DNA of 10,724 nt from Akkermansia muciniphila (GTDB lineage: Bacteria > Verrucomicrobiota > Verrucomicrobiia > Limisphaerales > UBA9464): positions 1 to 10,724 of the forward strand of contig CAMCFL010000058.1 of NCBI GenBank assembly GCA_945873715.1, read 5' to 3'. The notes beneath the pieces were generated by a model. The model was not told where the DNA came from. It saw nothing but the letters and a program-made list of their open reading frames with translations, and did not search any database. This document shows positions 5,685 through 10,724 of this stretch, in pieces (position 1 is the first letter of the stretch; each line of letters begins with the position of its first letter). The translations under genes were made by a program, and so were the position numbers.

Positions 5685-6563
5685 TCAATGCCCCGAACGT
5701 TCGGCTTCGACGACCACGGATTCGAGGTAGGTACGGTATTCGCAGCGGGGGAGTCGGTCGACCTGTTGCTTCAATTCCGTTAGGGAGAGGAATCCACGGT
5801 GGAAGGCCGCCTCCTCCGGGCAGCCCACCTTGATTCCCTGACGTTTCTCGATGGTCTGCACGTAGGCGCTGGCTTCATGCAGGGAGGTGCTGGTGCCGGC
5901 GTCGAGCCAGGCGAATCCGCGGGCCAGACGATGGACGCGCAACTGGCCGCGTCGGAGGTACTCCACGTTGACGTCGGTGATCTCCAGTTCACCCCGCGGA
6001 CTGGGCTTCAGATCACGGGCAATGCCGACGATCTCGTTGTCGTAAAGGTAGAGCCCGGGAACCGCATAGTTGCTGCGCGGTGCCTTGGGCTTTTCCTCGA
6101 TCGACAGGGCGCGTCCGTCGGCATCGAACTCCACGACGCCGTAGCGTTCGGGGTCCTGGACGTGGTATCCGAAAATGGTGGCTCCCCCCTGGAAGTCGGA
6201 GAATGCCCGGGTGAAGACATCGCCGCCGTAGAAGATGTTGTCTCCCAGGATGAGCGACACCGGATCTGATCCGATGAACGAGGCCGCGATGCGGAAGGCC
6301 TGGGCGATGCCTTCGGGCTTCGCCTGTTCCCGGTAGTCAATGTGGAGTCCCCACTGGGATCCATCGCCGAGCAGTTGCCGGAACCGGGGAAGATCATGCG
6401 GGGTCGAGATCAGGCAGATCTCGCGGACGCCGCCTTCGATCAGCGTGGTCAACGGGTAATAGACCATCGGTTTGTCGTACACCGGTTGCAGTTGCTTCGA
6501 TGCGACGAGGGTCAGGGGATACAGGCGCGAACCAGCGCCGCCGGCGAGAAGGATGCCTTTCAT
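5685..6563 (-). CDS. rfbA: Glucose-1-phosphate thymidylyltransferase
   Basis: This 292-aa cytoplasmic nucleotidyltransferase joins dTTP and glucose-1-phosphate to give dTDP-glucose and pyrophosphate, the entry step of dTDP-L-rhamnose synthesis. The nucleotide-binding loop GGAGSRLYPLT is at 8-18, with K23 and PVYDKPMVYYPL (27-38) typical of RmlA. The metal-binding GDNIFYG is at 107-113 with D108. EEKP (156-159) and WLDAGT (219-224, D221) complete the active site. The length matches the usual about 290 aa. The start is the ATG at 6563, directly before KGILLAGG; the frame stays open to 6668, but that part is translated repeat. An R- repeat lies 16 nt upstream of the start, and the leader is C/T-rich without a Shine-Dalgarno sequence. 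It is likely the first sugar gene read after the GbsR-type regulator. Confidence 0.96.
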   Translation of the reverse strand: MKGILLAGGAGSRLYPLTLVASKQLQPVYDKPMVYYPLTTLIEGGVREICLISTPHDLPRFRQLLGDGSQWGLHIDYREQAKPEGIAQAFRIAASFIGSDPVSLILGDNIFYGGDVFTRAFSDFQGGATIFGYHVQDPERYGVVEFDADGRALSIEEKPKAPRSNYAVPGLYLYDNEIVGIARDLKPSPRGELEITDVNVEYLRRGQLRVHRLARGFAWLDAGTSTSLHEASAYVQTIEKRQGIKVGCPEEAAFHRGFLSLTELKQQVDRLPRCEYRTYLESVVVEAERSGH

Positions 6564-6579
6564 GGGAGTGGGGAGGAGA

Positions 6580-6821
6580 TTATCCGCAGATGGCGCAGAT
6601 GACGCAGATGGGGAGGTGCGAGATTCGAACTGATTTTCGGCTACGCCGGAGGGGTGGCAGATCTGCAACCCCTGCCGGGGTTAATTGTCTTTTCGCCCGC
6701 ATTCCCGGGGTGGCGCTTCGCTGACCCCGGGCTAATCGCTGCCATCCCTCCGGGATGAAGACCGGATTCGGTCGCCTGGGCATGGGCTTTTATCTGCGTG
6801 ATCTGCGCCATCTGCGGATAA
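6580..6821. mobile_element. Inverted-repeat-bounded segment holding cassette C
   Basis: An R- copy (6580-6609) 16 nt before the rfbA start and an R+ copy (6792-6821) 19 nt after the regulator's stop bound almost the whole 277-bp gap. The interior is double-hairpin cassette C (6646-6786) in place of the usual short core. Confidence 0.6.
6646..6786 (+). repeat. Double-hairpin cassette, copy C
   Basis: It shares GTCTTTTCG, both hairpins and GGGATGAAGACCGG with copies A, B and D. With copy D it also shares a left part containing a near-palindrome, GGGGTGGCAG with ATCTGCAACCCC, centred on GCAGATCTGC. Confidence 0.75.
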
Positions 6822-6840
6822 ACCACTTCGGTTTCAGAAC

Positions 6841-7326
6841 TCAGAGCAGTTTTTCGGCGAGGGGCAGGAGGCGTTGGATGCGCGATTGCATCTTGCTCAG
6901 CGATTCAAGGCGTTGCTTGCAGACGACATGATCCGCGGCGTCGATCTGGCCGGACTTGAGATCGGCATCCAACAGCTCCAGCAGGAGCGTCAGCTTGCGT
7001 TTGGAGGCATCGACCTTCGGACGAAAGAATCCGATATAATTGGCGCGGAGGATCTCGGCGAGATCGGCCTGCACTTCGTAGTAATCCTTCCGATCGCCCG
7101 GCTTCCAGACCTGTTTGATGGCATGCCATCCCAGGAGTTGTCGGGTGCCGGTCGAGACACTGGCCTTGCTCAGTTCCAAGCCCTCGGCGATTTCGTCGAG
7201 AGAAAGCGCGTGGGGCGAGAGGTAGAGCAGTCCGAAGATCTGCCCACTGGATCGGGGCAATCCCAAGCGCTGACAGAGGCGCGCAGTGACCTCGACCATC
7301 TCAAGCCGTGAAGGAGGAAGGGGCAT
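6841..7326 (-). CDS. GbsR/MarR-family transcriptional regulator
   Basis: This is a 161-aa winged-helix DNA-binding protein. The opening part GLPRSSGQIFGLLYLSP (residues 22-38) and the block LSLDEIAEGLELSKASVSTG (41-60) form the helix-turn-helix typical of GbsR-like MarR relatives. VWKPGDRKDYYEV (73-85) is the wing. The rest (about 86-161) is helical and probably mediates dimerisation. Such proteins usually act as repressors; the ligand and targets are not evident here. It is the next gene upstream of rfbA, 277 bp away, so regulation of the sugar genes is possible but only inferred from position. No operator is recognised. The ATG at 7326 is the start used; the leader is very C-rich and lacks a Shine-Dalgarno sequence. 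Confidence 0.85.
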   Translation of the reverse strand: MPLPPSRLEMVEVTARLCQRLGLPRSSGQIFGLLYLSPHALSLDEIAEGLELSKASVSTGTRQLLGWHAIKQVWKPGDRKDYYEVQADLAEILRANYIGFFRPKVDASKRKLTLLLELLDADLKSGQIDAADHVVCKQRLESLSKMQSRIQRLLPLAEKLL

Positions 7327-7340
7327 GGGGGGGAAGGGGA

Positions 7341-7405
7341 GTTGCCAGTCGCCAGTTGCCAGTGGCCAGGAACGAGTTCCCAGTTGCCAGTTGCCAGTGA
7401 CCAGA
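7341..7405. repeat. Short GTTGCCA/CCAGT simple repeat
   Basis: GTTGCCAGTCGCCAGTTGCC and similar variants make a low-complexity 7-8 bp periodic run directly upstream of the regulator's start. The same motif recurs at the head of every unit in the adjacent 117-bp tandem array. It has no coding potential of its own. Confidence 0.75.
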
Positions 7406-7820
7406 GCCAGCTCCGGGGAGTACCGGCGGGAGAGGTTGGGTGCGGGTTACCAAAGCGGGCGAGGACGCCCGCGGTCCCGGGGACGAGTTGCCAGTAACCA
7501 GTTGCCAGTAGCCAGAGCCGGCCCAGGGGAGAATCGGAGGGAGAGGTAGCGGGTCCCTAAGCGGGCTGGAACGCCCGCGGTCCCGGGACTTGGCCGGGGA
7601 CGAGTTGCCAGTGACCAGTAGCCAGTGGCCAGAGCCGGCCCAGGGGAGAATCGGAGGGAGAGGTAGCGGGTCCTTAAGCGGGCTGGAACGCCCGCGGTCC
7701 CGGGACTTGGCCGGGGACGAGTTGCCAGTGACCAGTGGCCAGAGCCGGCCTAGGGGAGAATCGGAGGGAGAGGTAGCGGGTCCCTAAGCGGGCTGGAACG
7801 CCCGCGGTCCCGGGACTTGG
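7370..7820. repeat. Tandem array, about 117 bp x 4
   Basis: Units begin with (G)ACGAGTT at about 7370 (degenerate), 7482, 7599 and 7716; the last three are very similar, with 117-bp spacing. Each contains a CCAGT-rich head, GGGGAGAATCGGAGGGAGAG, and a GCGGGC-TGGAAC-GCCCGC hairpin followed by GGTCCCGGG. The high identity of the last units points to recent tandem duplication. It lies in the 1,255-bp gene-free gap between the cytochrome/WD40 gene and the regulator. No promoter could be identified in it. Confidence 0.85.
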
Positions 7821-7874
7821 AATCTGGGATCTGGGAACTGGGAACTGGGATCTGGGATCTGGGATCTGGGAACT
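7821..7874. repeat. CTGGGA simple tandem repeat
   Basis: About seven short units alternate between ATCTGGG and AACTGGG. They directly abut the end of the 117-bp array, and the run ends in a CCCCCCGGGG tract. It is slippage-prone sequence without coding capacity. Confidence 0.8.
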
Positions 7875-7943
7875 CCCCCCGGGGACACTTCGTGCCGGTC
7901 AGTTCGCAGGGGCGAACCTAGGACCAAGAACCGGATGTTCCAG

Positions 7944-7967
7944 TTCGTTCAAGTTGCACTGAACGAA
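7944..7967. other. Small inverted repeat of unknown role
   Basis: TTCGTTCA (7944-7951) and TGAACGAA (7960-7967) are perfect 8-bp arms around an 8-nt loop. No T-run follows on either strand, so it is not a standard intrinsic terminator. An operator or chance are both possible. Nothing else is recognisable between 7875 and 8039. Confidence 0.3.
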
Positions 7968-8039
7968 TTAAACGGTATCGGGAAGTCAGGCAAGCGCTGA
8001 CATGCGCGAGCGATGGGTCTTTTGGGTGATCGAGGTTGT

Positions 8040-8184
8040 CTATCCGAAGATGGCGCAGATGGCGCAGATGGGGAGGCACCCCGGGGGGCGTCGAAGGCGC
8101 GGAAAAGGTGCTCATCCACCGAGTGTGCTTGCTGTTGCCGAAGCGGAGGCCTGTATCTGCGTGATCTGCGCCATCTGCGGATGA
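8040..8184. mobile_element. MITE-like inverted-repeat element (145 bp)
   Basis: A slightly diverged R- copy (8040-8069, beginning CTATCCGAAG) and an R+ copy (8155-8184, ending GGATGA) form the ends. The core contains GGGGAGGCACC, GGAAAAGGTGCTCATCCACC and GAGTGTGCTTGC, related to the 5332-5473 and 1800-1931 cores. Both ends carry changes, so this is an older copy. Confidence 0.65.
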
Positions 8185-8238
8185 ACCACTGCGGTTTTCA
8201 GGTCTCAGGGCAGTCACACGCTCCAATAGATCCCTCGC

Positions 8239-8382
8239 CCCGGAGGGGTGGCAGATCTGCAACCCCTGCCGGGGTTGATTGTCTTTTCGTCTGCATTCCC
8301 GGGGTGGCGCTTCGCTGACCCCGGGCTAATGGCTGCCATCCCTCCGGGATGAAGACCGGCTTCGGGCGCTTGGGCGTGTGGA
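8239..8382 (+). repeat. Double-hairpin cassette, copy D
   Basis: Its left part matches copy C (GGAGGGGTGGCAGATCTGCA) and its right part matches copy A (GCTTGGGCGTGTGG). Both hairpins are intact. It is interrupted or ended by the 92-bp palindrome at 8388, after which copy-A-like sequence (GCTACCCT, TTGCCGTCG) resumes up to the R+ repeat. Confidence 0.75.
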
Positions 8383-8387
8383 ACGCA

Positions 8388-8479
8388 GAGTTTGTCATGG
8401 ATGTAGGCCGCCTGCCCTCAGGCGGCGGTATGAAAGCGCCCGCTGAGGGCAGCGGGCCTACAATCGTGACAACAAACTC
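8388..8479. mobile_element. 92-bp palindromic element
   Basis: The whole stretch is an imperfect palindrome. Outer arms are GAGTTTGTCATG and its near complement GTGACAACAAACTC. The inner arms (8403-8427 and 8437-8461) are 25 bp each and pair except where GC and CG are swapped, around a 9-nt loop. Each inner arm can fold on itself (CGCC/GGCG; CCGCT/AGCGG). It sits inside cassette D-type sequence and looks like a separate REP- or MITE-like insertion. Confidence 0.7.
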
Positions 8480-8542
8480 AAGAGGCACCCGGATCGGCGC
8501 TACCCTTCGCTTGGGATTGCCGTCGCCAAAGAAAGGGCTTTT

Positions 8543-8572
8543 ATCTGCGCCATCTGCGCCATCTGCGGATAA
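8543..8572 (+). repeat. Dispersed repeat, R+ copy downstream of cytochrome/WD40 gene
   Basis: Three 9-bp units ending in GGATAA, only 9 nt past the stop codon of the cytochrome/WD40 gene in transcript direction. Confidence 0.88.
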
Positions 8573-8581
8573 ACTCCGGGC

Positions 8582-9979
8582 TCAAGGCGTCAGCGTTACC
8601 GGCTGGAGGATGCCCATGAGGCGACCGTTGGCGGGGTCGAATTCGCGGATGAGTCCGTCGAAGCTGCCGGTGAAGAGGCGTTTTCCATCCGGGCTGAAGG
8701 CGAGGCTGAACACGGCCCCGTCGTGGCCGCCGAGCGTGGCGGTGCGTTTGCCATCAGCGGGGTTGTAGATCCGGACTTCGCCGTTGGGTATGGCCGCGGC
8801 GGCCATGGAACCATCGGGGCTGAAGGCGACCGCCTGGACGGGACCGGGCTGACGTTCGAAATCGCGCACGAGATTGACGTCGTTGTTGGCGGCGGTGCGT
8901 TCCTGGTTTTCCTTGGCCTTGTACCATCGCAGCCCGCCTTCGGCCCCGCCGGAGAGGACGGTTTCGTCCTTCGGATGCCGGGCAATGCAGGTGACCGGCT
9001 CGATGAGCTTGTTGATGTCGTCGATGAACTGGCCGCTGACGGCATCGATGAGTTTGATGGCGCGGTCGCGGCTCCCGCTGAGCAGGCGGGTACCGGAGGG
9101 AAGCCAGGCGGTCTGGAGGGACCAATCGCTGTGGTTGTCGAAGCGGACGATCTCCTTGCCCGAGGGATAAGCGAGGACGCGGACGGCCTTGTCGGCCCCG
9201 CCGAGGGCGAGGCGATCGCCGGTGGGCGACCAGGAAATGCCGTAAACGGAATCGGCGGAGAGTTTCCAGGCGGCGGTCTGTTTCCCGGATTCCACGTCCC
9301 AGACCTGGACTTCGCCGAGGCTGGCGGGCACGCCGGCGGCGACCGCCAGCGACTTCGAATCAGGAGAGAAGGCGAGGGACTCGATGCGGGTGGATTCACC
9401 GACCCAACGGCCCCTGGGTTGGAAATCGGCGGTGCTGAACACCAGCACCTCATGGTAGCCGGAAGCGGCGATCCAACGTCCGTCGGGCGAGATGGCGAGG
9501 GCCGTGATGACGGGCAGCGCGGCGTAGGTGGGAGGAGCGGTGATGCGGGTGCTGTAGGCGTCGGCGGGGGTATCGTCCTTTGCCCCTTCGCGGATCCAAC
9601 GTTCGAGCAGGGCGACCTCGGCGGGCGACAGGGCGTCGCCTTCCTTCGGCATGCTGGGTTCCTTGCCGGTCACCTCCGAGACGACGAGCGATTTGGTCGG
9701 GTCCCCCACGAGGTAGCTGGGACCGTTCTTTCCCGGTTTGGCGAAGGCGGCGTAAGTGGAGGTGTCGACGTCGCCCTTGGTCTTGTTGGGATTGTGACAA
9801 CCGTTGCAGGACCGTTTGAAGAGGGGGGTGACGTCCTTGTACCAGGACACCGGGGCGTCGGCCGCGGCGAGCGGGGCCGAGAGCAGGGCGAGGAGGATCA
9901 GGGATGGGTAGGCGGCTGGTCCCCCGGCGATGTGGGGGAGGAGAACGCGGGGCTGCGTGATCGGGGTCATGGGGGTCAT
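8582..9979 (-). CDS. Secreted cytochrome c with WD40 propeller
   Basis: This 465-aa protein is probably exported and periplasmic. A hydrophobic stretch PSLILLALLSAPLAAA (about 25-40) ending in an ALAA-like site is a plausible signal peptide. A Planctomycete-type cytochrome c domain follows: CNGCH (C58, C61, H62) binds haem covalently, and M110 in SMPKEGDALS is the likely distal ligand, with WIREGA (128-133) closing the domain. Residues about 155-460 form about seven WD40-type blades, seen as SPDGRWIAASG, AFSPDSKSLAVA, SWSPTGDRLALGG, LLSGSRDRAIKLID, VLSGGAEGG, AFSPDGSMAAAA and AFSPDGKRLFTGS. Such fusions are common in Verrucomicrobiota and Planctomycetota, often beside secreted hydrolases and DUF1501/DUF1553-type proteins; the function is unclear. 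Start ATG is 9979, with an equally possible in-frame ATG at 9970. The upstream partial gene is 183 bp away. Confidence 0.9.
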   Translation of the reverse strand: MTPMTPITQPRVLLPHIAGGPAAYPSLILLALLSAPLAAADAPVSWYKDVTPLFKRSCNGCHNPNKTKGDVDTSTYAAFAKPGKNGPSYLVGDPTKSLVVSEVTGKEPSMPKEGDALSPAEVALLERWIREGAKDDTPADAYSTRITAPPTYAALPVITALAISPDGRWIAASGYHEVLVFSTADFQPRGRWVGESTRIESLAFSPDSKSLAVAAGVPASLGEVQVWDVESGKQTAAWKLSADSVYGISWSPTGDRLALGGADKAVRVLAYPSGKEIVRFDNHSDWSLQTAWLPSGTRLLSGSRDRAIKLIDAVSGQFIDDINKLIEPVTCIARHPKDETVLSGGAEGGLRWYKAKENQERTAANNDVNLVRDFERQPGPVQAVAFSPDGSMAAAAIPNGEVRIYNPADGKRTATLGGHDGAVFSLAFSPDGKRLFTGSFDGLIREFDPANGRLMGILQPVTLTP

Positions 9980-9997
9980 GCTGGAAGCCGGAGGGGA

Positions 9998-10138
9998 TTA
10001 TCCGCAGATGGCGCAGATAACGCAGATGGGGAGGCGCTTGGGGGGCGGCGAAGACGAATCGGCGATTTCACCCTGTGGATCTCGAAGATCTGGCTGGAAA
10101 TGGGCCTTTTATCTGCGCCATCTGCGCCATCTGCGGAT
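9998..10138. mobile_element. MITE-like inverted-repeat element (141 bp)
   Basis: An R- copy (9998-10027, last unit altered to ATAACGCAG) 18 nt before the cytochrome/WD40 start and an R+ copy (10111-10138, lacking the final AA) 24 nt after the upstream stop bound most of the 183-bp gap. The core shares GGGGAGGCGC and GGGGGGCGGCGAAG with the 8040-8184 element; its second half is more diverged. Confidence 0.62.
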
Positions 10139-10162
10139 CGTGCTCCGATTTCCAGGCTCATC

Positions 10163-10724
10163 TCAGGGCGTGGGCTTGGCGGCGGGGGCATTGGTGGAGG
10201 CGGTTTCCACGGCCGGTGCCGTGATGGTCAACGAGACCGGTTCGGTCTTCTGACGCCAGGTGCGGTCGGCATCGGTGAACACGGTGCTGACGGCGATCTT
10301 GTGTTCCTTGCCCGCCTCGGCCTTTTCCGTGACGAGGAGTTGGACGGTGGCTTCCTTCGCCTTGGCAGCAATCGGCTGGACGGTGGTGAGGACCCCGGCG
10401 GGAACTCCCTCGAGGGCGAGGGTGATCTCGCCGTCGTAGCCCCGGCGCTCGACCTTGACCACGAACTCGGTGCGGTTGGCGGCGGAAGCGGAGTTCGTCG
10501 GGAGCGCGATGGCGGAGAGCTTCACCGGATCGGTGCGGAAGAACGGGGAACCGGGAAGCATGGCGGTCGCAAAGACCGGAATTCCCTGGACGGTCAGGTC
10601 GGTCAGGCGAGGTGCGGCGACCACCAGCGTCTGGCCATCGACCCCGGACTCGGCGCGGATCAGGACGGGGCGGGTGCCGGTGGCGGCATTGAAGGCGGCA
10701 TTGAGGGAAAGTTGACCGCGCGAC
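10163..10724 (-). CDS. Secreted PPC/Ig-like protein, C-terminal part
   Basis: Only the last 186 codons are visible; the frame stays open to the window edge and clearly continues to the right. The internal GTG at 10624 is not a convincing start. The visible part has a beta-rich stretch FVVKVERRGYDGEITLALEGVPAGV, followed by VQPIAAKAKEATVQLLVTEKAEAG and KIAVSTVF. This resembles the repeated PPC or Ig-like domains of large Planctomycete/Verrucomicrobia exported proteins, in which ERxGYDGEVxLxxEGLPxGV is frequent. The end is an Ala/Pro/Thr-rich tail (APAVETASTNAPAAKPTP). It is most likely extracytoplasmic and encoded with the following cytochrome/WD40 protein. Enzymatic function, if any, lies outside the window. 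Confidence 0.72.
   Translation of the reverse strand, partial: SRGQLSLNAAFNAATGTRPVLIRAESGVDGQTLVVAAPRLTDLTVQGIPVFATAMLPGSPFFRTDPVKLSAIALPTNSASAANRTEFVVKVERRGYDGEITLALEGVPAGVLTTVQPIAAKAKEATVQLLVTEKAEAGKEHKIAVSTVFTDADRTWRQKTEPVSLTITAPAVETASTNAPAAKPTP

Noticed and set aside
6564..6668. 35-residue N-terminal extension of rfbA
   Set aside because: It contains SASSAPSADN from the dispersed repeat; RmlA proteins begin at KGILLAGG.
7286..7787. Short plus-strand frames across the 117-bp tandem array
   Set aside because: They are translations of the repeat units and CCAGT simple repeats, with no conserved protein content.
7944..7967. Intrinsic terminator
   Set aside because: The stem is only 8 bp and AT-mixed, and no T-run follows on either strand; kept only as an inverted repeat of unknown role.
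1..10138. CRISPR array from the many 30-bp repeats
   Set aside because: Copies occur in both orientations, are widely and unevenly spaced, have internal 9-bp periodicity and no uniform spacers, and no cas gene is present.

Overview
The window looks like a high-GC chromosome segment of a Verrucomicrobiota-type bacterium; Planctomycetota is the main alternative. The basis is a Planctomycete/Verrucomicrobia-style cytochrome c fused to WD40 repeats, a secreted PPC-like protein, a GxxExxY protein, and gaps packed with dispersed 9-bp-periodic repeats. No rRNA, tRNA or CRISPR is visible. All eight real genes lie on the minus strand, so the transcriptional order runs from high to low coordinates.

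Right part (about 8580-10724): the C-terminal end of a secreted PPC/Ig-like protein (runs off the window), then a secreted c-type cytochrome with a seven-bladed WD40 propeller. Middle (6841-7326): a GbsR/MarR-type regulator, preceded on its 5' side by a 1.25-kb gene-free stretch of tandem and palindromic repeats. Left part (340-6563): a nucleotide-sugar block with rfbA (glucose-1-phosphate thymidylyltransferase), a reductase resembling the plant NRS/ER (UER1) 3,5-epimerase/4-reductase, rfbB (dTDP-glucose 4,6-dehydratase), a small GxxExxY protein and ugd (UDP-glucose 6-dehydrogenase). Together RfbA, RfbB and the NRS/ER-like enzyme could make an activated L-rhamnose from glucose-1-phosphate without separate RfbC and RfbD, and Ugd would add UDP-glucuronate. 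This suggests polysaccharide or glycan synthesis.

The most unusual layer is between the genes. A repeat built of TTATCCGCAG plus ATGGCGCAG units occurs about 21 times in both orientations and is present in seven of the eight gaps, often 16-27 nt before a start codon or 9-28 nt after a stop codon. Inverted pairs of it bound several about 132-145 bp elements with related cores (MITE-like). One such inverted pair (1983-2432) encloses the GxxExxY gene, whose 5' end lies in the repeat. GxxExxY shows a PD-(D/E)XK-like residue pattern, so the pair may be a parent element and its non-autonomous derivatives; this is a hypothesis. Other repeat families here are a about 140-bp double-hairpin cassette (four copies plus a reversed fragment), a threefold palindromic repeat, a fourfold about 117-bp tandem array and a 92-bp palindrome inserted into one cassette.
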